Position numbers and translations under genes: made by a program
Notes under the pieces: generated by a model
Seen by the model: only the letters and a program-made list of their open reading frames with translations
The model's database searches: none
What the model was told of the DNA's origin: nothing
Source: Desulfobacterales bacterium
GTDB lineage: Bacteria > Desulfobacterota > Desulfobacteria > Desulfobacterales > JAAELO01
DNA: 64,000 bases
Assembly (NCBI GenBank): GCA_024226555.1
Contig: JAAELO010000457.1
Location: forward strand, 1-64,000
Direction of reading: 5' to 3'
Shown here: piece after piece, positions 1-7,513 of the stretch
How positions within the stretch are numbered: position 1 is the stretch's first letter
Layout of the letters: each line of letters begins with the position of its first letter

Positions 1-35
1 CATTTCATCCAAAATATTAATTATTAGAGGTTCCC
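1..35 (-). mobile_element. MITE copy, cut by window edge
   Basis: Only the end of an element is present: it finishes with TTATTAGAGGTTCCC, the terminal inverted repeat shared by the family described at 5278-5405. The rest lies outside the window. It is 56 bp from the stop codon of hemW. Confidence 0.8.
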
Positions 36-91
36 TATAGTATTTTTATTCTGGTTTATTAATGTTCTGGTGAGTTCTTAATCACTATAAC

Positions 92-1219
92 TTACAGATT
101 TCTAATCATATCTTCAGTGATATAATCCAGAAGAATCATACCATCTGTTGTAAGAGAACAATTAATTGAATTAAAAGTCATTAATCCTTTTTGGATAAAT
201 TTTTCAATACTACTCTTAAAAAGATCAGAAAAATCACAATCAAAATTTCTATTAAATTGATCAATATTAACACCTTTTGATTGTCTTAAACCAAGGTAAA
301 CAGCTTCAATAATTTGCTGCTCTTTAGACAAAACTTCAGTTTCAAACAGAGGGTCAATATTTTTTTTTAAATCTTTGATATATTCATTTAAATCAGATTT
401 TTTATACCATCTTTTTCCATTTTTAAAGGAGTGGGATGATGGACCAAAACCAACATATGTATCGAAATTCCAGTATTTTGAATTGTGCCTGGAATAATAG
501 TTATCCTTTGAAAAATTCGAAATTTCATAATGATTAAATCCATTTTTTGATAGATAATCAGAAGTTTCCTTAAAGAAAAGCGAAGAGATCTTTTCTTCCA
601 AAGGTATAAATTCTTTTTTAATCAGTTTCTTCTTTAATGGTGTTCCATCTTCATATGTTAAAGTATATGCTGAAATATGTTCAGGATCTAATTTTATAGC
701 CTCATTCAAATCATTGATAAGATCATATTTGGTTTGATTTGGAAGTGCGTAAATGATATCCAGACCAATGTTTTCAAAATCTGCTTTTCGAGCATATTCA
801 TAGACTTTTTTGGCCTCTTTTGAATCATGTATTCTACCTAAAAATTTTAAACAATGATCGTCAAATGTTTGAAAACCAAAGTTAATTCTATTAAAACCTG
901 ATTTCTTAAGATTAGATAATTTTTGAAAGTCAGCTGTACCTGGATTAACTTCAATAGTTATTTCAGTGTCGGAACTGATTTTGTTATTTTTGTAAAGAGA
1001 ACCTAATATTTTATCCAGCATGTTAACAGATAGAATAGAAGGTGTTCCACCACCAAAATATATTGTGTCAGAGGTCTCGACAACATCTTTGTATATTTCG
1101 ATCTCTTTTAATAATGCACTTAAGAAAGGCTGAAAAAGCTTTGAGTCAGTTTCCGAATAAAAATCACAGTACTCACATTTTTTTATACAAAAAGGAACAT
1201 GTACATAAATTCCCTTCAT
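92..1219 (-). CDS. hemW: Radical SAM heme chaperone HemW
   Basis: This is a HemW/HemN-like radical SAM protein of 375 residues, the normal HemW length. The N-terminus carries the cluster motif CIKKCEYC (C11, C15, C18; CX3CX2C) inside HVPFCIKKCEYCDFYS, followed by YFGGGTPS, the glycine-rich SAM-binding loop. HemW delivers heme to target proteins and is not itself the coproporphyrinogen dehydrogenase HemN, which has a different N-terminal extension. The gene starts 1 bp after the stop of the upstream radical SAM gene, so the two are probably co-transcribed. The assignment of HemW rather than HemN rests on length and on the cysteine context; substrate specificity is inferred. Confidence 0.88.
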   Translation of the reverse strand: MKGIYVHVPFCIKKCEYCDFYSETDSKLFQPFLSALLKEIEIYKDVVETSDTIYFGGGTPSILSVNMLDKILGSLYKNNKISSDTEITIEVNPGTADFQKLSNLKKSGFNRINFGFQTFDDHCLKFLGRIHDSKEAKKVYEYARKADFENIGLDIIYALPNQTKYDLINDLNEAIKLDPEHISAYTLTYEDGTPLKKKLIKKEFIPLEEKISSLFFKETSDYLSKNGFNHYEISNFSKDNYYSRHNSKYWNFDTYVGFGPSSHSFKNGKRWYKKSDLNEYIKDLKKNIDPLFETEVLSKEQQIIEAVYLGLRQSKGVNIDQFNRNFDCDFSDLFKSSIEKFIQKGLMTFNSINCSLTTDGMILLDYITEDMIRNL

Positions 1220-1220
1220 A

Positions 1221-2369
1221 TTAAATAAACCTTTTTATAAGCTCATCTATAGCCTGATCAACTGAATTTGGAGTGATATCATAATGTTCACAGGTTTTAC
1301 GAACATGTTCAACTTTTTCAGGATTGTTCATGTCTGAAACAGATCTAAATACACCAGTTCGTCTTCCAACCTGATAGATCATCTGTGAATCCTTAGAAAA
1401 ACCAAGAAATATTTTAACAATATCTATCATTTTATCTTTGTCTTCAGGTAATTTACCTTCAATATCCTCAAACAGATTAAGAATATGGTCACTTTTTATC
1501 GTGCTTGTTATTCCATCAAGATTTTCAAGTAAAATAAGTATTTCATTTGCAACTTCAAAATCGGTGCATTTTTCAAATTTTCCTGATTCAAAATCTTTAT
1601 AAAGTTCAACATGGTTCGGTATTGCAAGCGATCTTAATCTTATAAAATCAGGATTAATCTGATTTAAAGTATCGGCTGTTTCAAGTGCATGTTCTTCTGA
1701 AAATTTGCGTCCACCTAAACCTGGCATAACATATTCTGAGAGCTCCATTCCTGCATTTTTAACTTTTAAACCGGCCTTAATGTGACCTTCTTTGGTAATG
1801 CCTTTTTTAACATACTCAAGAACTTTATCAGAGCCTGATTCAAGTCCAATATGAATTCTATTCAAACCCGATTCTGAAATTTCTTTTAATAAATCATCTT
1901 TTATTCTGTTGATTGTATGTGATCTTGCATAGGATGTAACTCTTTGAACCTGAGGAAAGCATTTTTGTATATGTTTCAGGATTATAACAAGATCGTTCGG
2001 TTTAATTATAAGGCTATTGGCATCCTGAATAAATATAGACTTCATTCCACCGGAAATCCAGTTAAGAGCGGTATGAAATGCAAGGTAATCATTACTTTTT
2101 ATTTTTTTCTTTGCATCAAAAAGCTGGGTTTGTGAAATAGTTCCATTATCGTCCTTAAGAGATAAAATGGTATCAACACTTTCTTTAATTGCGTCAATAT
2201 CAAATATAATATGTTTGAGTTCTCTTAAAGAAAAATCACTTCCTTTGTAAACCGGACAAAATGTACATCTGTTCCATGGGCAATTTCTTGATATTCTTAT
2301 TAAGAGGCTTTCTGATTCACTTGGTGGCCTTATAGGTCCTTGTTCAAATCCGCTATAATTATTATCCAT
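1221..2369 (-). CDS. Radical SAM protein, CX4CX2C variant
   Basis: A 382-residue radical SAM protein of the COG1032 type. The putative cluster cysteines lie in RNCPWNRCTFCPVYKG (C30, C35, C38), spacing CX4CX2C rather than the usual CX3CX2C. The middle of the protein has a TIM-barrel-like pattern (GLNRIHIGLESGSDKVLE, PGLGGRKFSEEHA), typical of this broad family. It is preceded by RPPSESESLLIR, a conserved lead-in seen in many uncharacterised members. The product acted on is unknown. It lies directly upstream of hemW on the same strand, which suggests co-expression but not a shared pathway. Confidence 0.8.
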   Translation of the reverse strand: MDNNYSGFEQGPIRPPSESESLLIRISRNCPWNRCTFCPVYKGSDFSLRELKHIIFDIDAIKESVDTILSLKDDNGTISQTQLFDAKKKIKSNDYLAFHTALNWISGGMKSIFIQDANSLIIKPNDLVIILKHIQKCFPQVQRVTSYARSHTINRIKDDLLKEISESGLNRIHIGLESGSDKVLEYVKKGITKEGHIKAGLKVKNAGMELSEYVMPGLGGRKFSEEHALETADTLNQINPDFIRLRSLAIPNHVELYKDFESGKFEKCTDFEVANEILILLENLDGITSTIKSDHILNLFEDIEGKLPEDKDKMIDIVKIFLGFSKDSQMIYQVGRRTGVFRSVSDMNNPEKVEHVRKTCEHYDITPNSVDQAIDELIKRFI

Positions 2370-2514
2370 AGTATTATCCCTTCACTGGAAATTATTTTCA
2401 TACTTTAAAAACTTTATATAAATGTAAATACGAAGAGGTTCAAGTCAAATAAAAGGACAAATTTTGTTTGCTCAAATTATTAAATTGAGTTAGCTTTGAT
2501 TTTGGTCAATTTTA

Positions 2515-2632
2515 AGGAAACTTCTTAATAATTAGAATTTTTGATTGAAACTCTTATAAACTTTCCAATTTTATAAGATACAAGGTATAAAAAAAATGTA
2601 GTTCGATTAAAAGGCAGTTATTAGAGATTCCT
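2515..2632 (+). mobile_element. MITE copy, diverged
   Basis: A degraded member of the palindromic family lies in the 325-bp space between the divergent radical SAM and mltG genes. The left end reads CTTCTTAATAATTAG and the right end GGCAGTTATTAGAGATTCC. The interior carries TTATAAACTTTCCAATTTTATAA, a form of the nested hairpin found in the longer copies. No target duplication is recognisable. The rest of this gap shows nothing else I can name. Confidence 0.75.
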
Positions 2633-2694
2633 TTATATAATTTATTAAACAACTAATTGATATTTCTGAATAACATTCAGAAATTAAAATAAAC

Positions 2695-3708
2695 ATGAAA
2701 AAATATCTAATATTTACATCTATAATTATCTCAATGTTTTTAATTCTGTTAGTTTTTCTTTATGCGAAGTTGTATTCATATGCAAATACACCCGCAGATA
2801 ACAGAAATATTCCCACACATGTTGTTGTAAAATCGGGCCAACCTTTTGCCACAACACTTAAAAAACTCTACAATAAAAAGCTTATTGTAAATCCAAGACT
2901 TTTTAAAATATATGCAAAACTATACTCCTATGAAAGTAAGATAAAGGCTGGTGAATACCTTCTTTCTCCAAATATGCCCCCTGAGAAAATACTTTCTGTA
3001 ATGGTTAGTGGTAAGGTAAGGCTTTATAAACTTATTGTTCCAGAGGGTTATAATATTTATCAGATTGGGGAGCTTGTTGAAGAATCTGGTTTTGCAATCA
3101 AAAATGAATTTGTAAGAGTTGCAAAAGATAAATTTTTTTTAAAAAGTAAAAATATTGATGCTGATTCCTTCGAAGGGTATCTGTTCCCTGATACCTACCA
3201 TTTTTCAAAGTCTGCAGATTCCAGGAAAATTATTTCTAAAATGGTTTCTAAATTTAATCTTGTTTTTAATAATGGTTGGGAAAAAAGAGCTAAAGAAATC
3301 GGTTTTACAAAGCATCAGGTTGTTATTTTAGCTTCCATAATTGAAAAAGAAACAGGCGCTGCTTTTGAAAGACCCCTTATTTCTTCAGTATTTCATAACA
3401 GACTTAAAAAGCGAATGCGTCTTGAGACTGATCCCACTGTAATATATGGTATTAAGGATTTTGATGGTAACATAAAAAAGAAACATTTAAGGCAATACAC
3501 TCCATATAATACATATAAGATAAAAGGCTTGCCCCATGGACCAATTTCAAATCCCGGTTCTAAATCAATTTATGCAACTCTCTTTCCTGCAAATACAAAA
3601 TTTTTATATTTTGTATCAAAAAAGGACACAACCCATAAATTTTCCACAAACATAAAAGATCATAACAGTGCCGTTAGAAAGTATCAGTTGAGAAGACGAA
3701 AACGCTAA
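2695..3708 (+). CDS. mltG: Endolytic murein transglycosylase MltG
   Basis: MltG (YceG family), 337 residues, cleaves nascent glycan strands in the periplasm to end peptidoglycan chain growth. Residues 4-26 form an N-terminal membrane anchor with most of the chain outside. A LysM-like segment follows (about 40-110), then the catalytic domain. The hallmark ILASIIEKETG places the catalytic glutamate at position 217, essentially where it is in the E. coli enzyme. The family motifs FEGYLFPDTY and LETDPTVIYG are present. nagZ follows 28 bp downstream on the same strand, so a cell-wall turnover operon is likely. Confidence 0.93.
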   Translation: MKKYLIFTSIIISMFLILLVFLYAKLYSYANTPADNRNIPTHVVVKSGQPFATTLKKLYNKKLIVNPRLFKIYAKLYSYESKIKAGEYLLSPNMPPEKILSVMVSGKVRLYKLIVPEGYNIYQIGELVEESGFAIKNEFVRVAKDKFFLKSKNIDADSFEGYLFPDTYHFSKSADSRKIISKMVSKFNLVFNNGWEKRAKEIGFTKHQVVILASIIEKETGAAFERPLISSVFHNRLKKRMRLETDPTVIYGIKDFDGNIKKKHLRQYTPYNTYKIKGLPHGPISNPGSKSIYATLFPANTKFLYFVSKKDTTHKFSTNIKDHNSAVRKYQLRRRKR

Positions 3709-3736
3709 AACTGTTGACGGAAACGAAAAAGGACAA

Positions 3737-4729
3737 ATGACTTTTTATTCATCTTTAGAAGATAAAGCCGGTCAAAGGATAATGGTTGGATTTGATGGCG
3801 TATCATTAAATAATGACCTGAAGTTCTTAATTAAAAATATCAGAGTTAATGGGATCATTCTATTTAAAAGAAATATAGAGAGTCCTGAACAAGTTAAAGA
3901 TTTAATAAGTGCTGCACAGGAATATGCAAAATCAAGTGGCTTACCCAAACTTTTTGTTTCAATAGACCAGGAAGGTGGAACAGTATCAAGATTGAAAGAA
4001 CCTTTTACCCAGTTTCCAGAAGGTGCTGCTGGAATCAAAACAAATGAATATGCTAAATATTTTGCGCAAGTTACAGCCAGTGAGTTAAAATCTATAGGTG
4101 TTAACATGAATATGGCACCCGTTCTTGATATCGATCCTGCAGGTTTCAATGGAATTATGAAAAAAAGAGCACTGGGAAATACACCGCAGCAAGTATCAGT
4201 GCTTGGACTTTCCATTATAAATAATCTTGAAAAAAACCGTGTTATGGCTGTTGGAAAGCATTTTCCAGGAATTGGACGAACTGTTTTAGACTCACATTTT
4301 GAACTGCCAAAACTTGATTTAACCATTGAAGAATTAAACGATTTTGAGTTGAAACCTTTTGAAGCTGCAATAAGAAATGGGGTATCAGGTTTAATGATAT
4401 CACACATTTTATATACAAAATTAGATGAGAAATGGCCTGCAAGCCTTTCTCCAAAAATTGCTAAAGATCTGTTAAGGGATAAGTTAGGGTATGATGGTTT
4501 ATTAATAACTGATGATCTTGATATGAAGGCTGTTAAGCATGACATCAGAACATCTGTTAAACAGGTTCTTAAATCTGATATTGATATACCACTGATTTGT
4601 AAAAGTGGGAAAAGGGTTGAAGAAGCATTCGATGAGATCATGAGAAATTTAAAAGATAGTAATGAGCTTGAAATATCCGGAAACAAATCCCTTGAAAGAA
4701 TTCTGAAACTGAAGAAAACATTTCTGTAA
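3737..4729 (+). CDS. nagZ: Beta-N-acetylhexosaminidase (GH3, NagZ-like)
   Basis: A glycoside hydrolase family 3 enzyme of 330 residues without a signal peptide, consistent with cytoplasmic NagZ, which removes N-acetylglucosamine from anhydro-muropeptides during wall recycling. The signature KHFPGIGRTVLDSH is present, with the Asp-His dyad of NagZ-type enzymes at D185/H187, and the nucleophile region is LLITDDLDMKAV around residue 259. One position of the signature (KHFPGHG in most members) is Ile here. Its position after mltG supports a role in peptidoglycan metabolism. A secreted glucosaminidase is less likely because no export signal is visible. Confidence 0.88.
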   Translation: MTFYSSLEDKAGQRIMVGFDGVSLNNDLKFLIKNIRVNGIILFKRNIESPEQVKDLISAAQEYAKSSGLPKLFVSIDQEGGTVSRLKEPFTQFPEGAAGIKTNEYAKYFAQVTASELKSIGVNMNMAPVLDIDPAGFNGIMKKRALGNTPQQVSVLGLSIINNLEKNRVMAVGKHFPGIGRTVLDSHFELPKLDLTIEELNDFELKPFEAAIRNGVSGLMISHILYTKLDEKWPASLSPKIAKDLLRDKLGYDGLLITDDLDMKAVKHDIRTSVKQVLKSDIDIPLICKSGKRVEEAFDEIMRNLKDSNELEISGNKSLERILKLKKTFL

Positions 4730-4848
4730 GTGGGTAGATTTATTCTAATATATGTATTATATTGAAAAGATCTGAATTGCATGTGCATGGCCTCTTTTTT
4801 TGTGCATAGTTCAGGTGTTAAATGAAACCTGTAAATAAAGGAACTATA

Positions 4849-5277
4849 ATGGCTAATGCAAAGAGCGGTGACACAGTAAGTATTCACTATACCGGAAAAC
4901 TTGAAGATGGAACTGTTTTCGACAGTTCAGAAGATAAAGAACCTTTGGTTTTTGAAATTGGAAGCGGAGCTGTTATCAAAGGCTTTGATGATGGAGTAAC
5001 AGGAATGGATCTTGGTGAGAAAAAAAGTCTTGTTATACCTCCTGAAGAAGCTTATGGGCTTGTAAACCCTGATTTATTAAGTGAAATTGCTCGTGATCAG
5101 TTTCCAGATGAAATCACACTTGAAAAAGATCTCGTGCTGCAAAGTAAAACCCCTGATGGGCATGTCGTAACTGTAGTGGTTACAGAATTAACTGATACGA
5201 CTGCAACAATTGATGCAAATCCACCTCTTGCAGGAAAAACATTGTATTTTGATGTTGAGTTAATGAAGATAGCTTAA
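4849..5277 (+). CDS. FKBP-type peptidyl-prolyl isomerase, SlyD-like
   Basis: A 142-residue FKBP with an insert-in-flap domain, as in SlyD. Visible motifs are VSIHYTGKLEDGTVFDSS and GMDLGEKKSLVIPPEEAYG, then the inserted segment (about 72-118) and the closing strand LYFDVELMKI. The histidine-rich metal-binding tail of SlyD is absent. I chose the ATG at 4849 because AAAGGA lies just upstream; an in-frame ATG at 4822 has no comparable site. The stop TAA is part of the 4-bp target duplication of the MITE that follows, and the gene's rho-independent terminator now lies beyond that element. Confidence 0.9.
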   Translation: MANAKSGDTVSIHYTGKLEDGTVFDSSEDKEPLVFEIGSGAVIKGFDDGVTGMDLGEKKSLVIPPEEAYGLVNPDLLSEIARDQFPDEITLEKDLVLQSKTPDGHVVTVVVTELTDTTATIDANPPLAGKTLYFDVELMKIA

Positions 5278-5405
5278 GGGAATCTCTAATAACTGATCTT
5301 TTTGCGAAACACAGATATAACAAAAATAAAACTGTAGTAAAATCAACCCGTTATTTTTTGTTATGCCTTGTTTTTCATCAAAAATTCTAATTATTAGAGG
5401 TTCCC
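5278..5405 (-). mobile_element. MITE copy, 128 bp, TTAA target duplication
   Basis: A well-preserved copy that serves as the type example. It starts GGGAATCTCTAATAACTG and ends TTATTAGAGGTTCCC, giving 15-bp terminal inverted repeats with one difference. A second, inner pair of inverted repeats brings the arms together again, so the whole unit can fold into a long interrupted hairpin. Perfect 4-bp direct repeats TTAA flank it (5274-5277 and 5406-5409). It has no open reading frame. The insertion lies exactly on the stop codon of the FKBP gene. Confidence 0.92.
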
Positions 5406-5458
5406 TTAAAACATTACTAAACACATAAGTACTTAAAATACGTTGCATTCCATATAAG

Positions 5459-5483
5459 ACCCGGGCACTCCCCGGGTTTTTTT
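5459..5483 (+). terminator. Rho-independent terminator of the FKBP gene
   Basis: ACCCGGG and CCCGGGT form a perfect 7-bp GC-rich stem with the 5-base loop CACTC, followed by a run of seven T. It is 180 bp from the FKBP stop codon because the 128-bp MITE and a target-site copy intervene. Confidence 0.9.
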
Positions 5484-5547
5484 ATTTATAAGTAATAAAA
5501 AGAATTGACTCACATCTAAAGTGCAACCATAATTCAAATTCATTTGA

Positions 5548-5699
5548 GGGGATCTCTAACAACTATTGAAATACAGCGTTTATAAAAGCTTTCAGTTTTA
5601 TAAAATTTCTGTATTTCCAAAAATAACGAACCGGTTTTTATAACAGTTTTTTTTGAATAACAACGTATTTCGGTTAAAAGGATTTTATTAGAAATTCCC
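5548..5699 (+). mobile_element. MITE copy, 152 bp, with nested hairpin
   Basis: The ends GGGGATCTCTAAC and TTATTAGAAATTCCC match the family termini with several changes. Inside is TTTATAAAA-GCTTTCAG-TTTTATAAA, a perfect secondary hairpin absent from the 128-bp copies. The flanking four bases do not match, so the copy is probably older. It ends 26 bp before the start codon of the DMT exporter and so forms most of that gene's upstream region. Confidence 0.82.
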
Positions 5700-5725
5700 A
5701 TTTAATATCATAAAAGGAAAAAGCA

Positions 5726-6577
5726 TTGAAAAGAGAAACGCTTATTGGAACTTTTGCAATTATAATGTCATCGATAGTATTTGCATTAATGTCGTTTTTA
5801 ATTAAAACGGCTCCTGAAATAGACCCTTATAAAACATCTCTTTTCAGATTTGCGATCGGCTTTGCAATATTAGGCACAGCTGCAATGGCAAATAAAATCA
5901 GCCTCAAATTTGTGAATAGCAAACTACTTTTTTTAAGAGGAATTTTAGGTGGTATAGCCATTTTTATTTTCTTCTACTCAATTAATAAAATAGGTATAGG
6001 TAAAGGAACATTAATTAGTTATATGTTTCCGGTTTTTGCAGTTATAGTGAGTTCTATCTTTTTAAAAGAAAAGGTAGGTCTTTATAAATGGTTGTTGATT
6101 TTAACTTCTGTTTTGGGAATATTTCTTATATCTTTTTCTAAAATTAACAGTGTATTTATTGGTTTTGATTACAACTATCTAATCGCTCTTTTTGGCGCCA
6201 TGATGGGAGGATGTGCAATCACTGTAGTTAAAAAACTAAGAGAAAATGAATCCTCATATTCAATATATTTTGCACAATGCACTATGGGTTTCTGGGTTGT
6301 TCTTATACCAGCTAACACGGTTCCTGTCTCAATAGGAATAAGTGGTGGCTTTATTCTGCTTGGAATTGGAATTACTGCAACAATCGGACAATTATTAATG
6401 ACATATTCCTATAAATATTTATCTGTATCCAAAGGGTCTGTATTAGGCATGCTTACCCCTGTTTTTAATGTGATTTTAGGAATAATCTTTTTCCAGGAAA
6501 AATTTACAATAGTGATGGCAATAGGAATGATTCTGATACTAACATCCTGTACACTTATTGGAATGAATAAAAAATAA
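5726..6577 (+). CDS. EamA/DMT-superfamily exporter
   Basis: A 283-residue inner-membrane protein with about ten hydrophobic helices and two repeated EamA halves (for example FRFAIGFAILG and the second-half SVLGMLTPVFNVILGIIFFQEK). It belongs to the drug/metabolite transporter superfamily; the substrate cannot be told from sequence. The start is TTG at 5726, preceded by AAAGGAAAAAGCA, a good ribosome binding site. The gene ends at TAA 6575-6577, which lies in the first bases of a MITE. The element 26 bp upstream of the start leaves little room for a conventional promoter. Confidence 0.85.
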   Translation: MKRETLIGTFAIIMSSIVFALMSFLIKTAPEIDPYKTSLFRFAIGFAILGTAAMANKISLKFVNSKLLFLRGILGGIAIFIFFYSINKIGIGKGTLISYMFPVFAVIVSSIFLKEKVGLYKWLLILTSVLGIFLISFSKINSVFIGFDYNYLIALFGAMMGGCAITVVKKLRENESSYSIYFAQCTMGFWVVLIPANTVPVSIGISGGFILLGIGITATIGQLLMTYSYKYLSVSKGSVLGMLTPVFNVILGIIFFQEKFTIVMAIGMILILTSCTLIGMNKK

Positions 6578-6767
6578 ATCTCTAATAACATCCTTTAATC
6601 GAACTACTTAAATTGTTTAAAAAAAACAAAACAACGGAGTCTATCACAAAAAAACTGTTAATTTTATAAACGAACCGGTTATTATTTCTAATGTAGTGAT
6701 TTTATAAACAAAAAAGCTTTTATAAACATAGAGTTTCAATCGAAATTATAGTTATTATAGGGTTCCT
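6574..6767 (-). mobile_element. MITE copy, 194 bp, longest variant
   Basis: It begins ATCTCTAATAAC and ends TTATTATAGGGTTCC. It is lengthened by two TTTATAAA-containing blocks around the centre (for example AAGCTTTTATAAAC). It overlaps the stop codon of the DMT exporter gene. No target duplication is evident, so the ends have drifted. The remaining sequence to 6949 before the marR promoter shows nothing recognisable. Confidence 0.75.
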
Positions 6768-6949
6768 TATGCCAGTCAAATAGTATATACTTCGCTCATA
6801 ATTTCCTTCAGTCATTTTACTTTTAATTGTTATAAGAATTACGGACGATATGATATTCCAATTAAAAAACAGAACTGGTGTATGCGGGGAAAATGTTTTA
6901 TTAAAAATCATTTAAAAAAGAATAATTTTGTGTGCTTTCTGGATTTTTA

Positions 6950-6997
6950 TTGACAAATTTTAATAGTTGCCACAATATTAGTTAATACAACAACTAA
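6950..6997 (+). promoter_or_regulatory. marR promoter and putative autoregulatory operator
   Basis: TTGACA (6950-6955) with 17-bp spacing to a weak -10 (CAATAT, 6973-6978). Overlapping it is the inverted repeat TTAGTT-N8-AACTAA (6978-6997), directly upstream of a MarR-family gene and therefore a likely repressor site. The decamer GTTGCCACAA (6966-6975) recurs upstream of the MFS gene at 7494-7503. Confidence 0.6.
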
Positions 6998-7004
6998 TAA
7001 GGTG

Positions 7005-7436
7005 ATGAATATGCAAATACAAAAAAATTTCGGATTTTTAATTAATAAAACAGGCTTAAAAATAAAATTAAAAATTCAAAGAATGTTTGCTGATAATGGT
7101 TATCCGATAACTACAGAACACTGGGGGCTTTTGCAGTGTTTATACGAGAGTGATGGTCTTTCCCAGGTTGAACTTTCGTCAATTTTAGAAAAGGATAAAC
7201 CGAACATCACAAGAATTCTTGATGTGATGGAGAAAAATGATTTGGTTGTAAGAAGATCCGACCCTGGAGATAGAAGAAAATTTTTGATTTTTTTGACTGA
7301 TAAATCTATGGATATTAAGGATGATTTGTTCAGACTATCAATAAAGTGCAGAGAAGATATAACTGTAGGAATTCCTGATTCAGAACTAAAGCTTTTTATT
7401 TCGATGCTAAATAAGATGAGCAAAAATATGGAATGA
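7005..7436 (+). CDS. MarR-family transcriptional regulator
   Basis: A winged-helix MarR regulator of about 143 residues. The recognition region is LSQVELSSILEKDKPNITRILDVMEKNDLVVR, followed by the wing RRSDPGDRRKFLIFLT, which is the classic family pattern. The start is ATG 7005 or 7011, both served by AAGGTG at 6999-7004. The stop overlaps an ATGA at the head of the reading frame leading into the MFS exporter. The neighbouring efflux gene and the palindromes in front of both genes suggest that it represses itself and the exporter until a toxic ligand binds. Confidence 0.88.
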   Translation: MNMQIQKNFGFLINKTGLKIKLKIQRMFADNGYPITTEHWGLLQCLYESDGLSQVELSSILEKDKPNITRILDVMEKNDLVVRRSDPGDRRKFLIFLTDKSMDIKDDLFRLSIKCREDITVGIPDSELKLFISMLNKMSKNME

Positions 7437-7485
7437 TTAGTGGTTTCCTGTTAAGTAAAATTTTTTACACATATAATTGTCATAA

Positions 7486-7503
7486 CAACAGTTGTTGCCA
7501 CAA
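7486..7503 (+). promoter_or_regulatory. Putative MarR operator upstream of MFS gene
   Basis: CAACA-GT-TGTTG (7486-7497) is a short inverted repeat overlapping GTTGCCACAA (7494-7503), the same decamer found at the marR promoter. It lies 10 bp before the MFS start codon, in the 77-bp space between the two genes. Confidence 0.45.
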
Positions 7504-7513
7504 AGGAGAATAC

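Noticed and set aside
3772-4887. A 371-codon frame on the minus strand opposite nagZ
   Set aside because: It mirrors the strongly conserved nagZ gene, has no family resemblance and no ribosome binding site; it is an antisense shadow.
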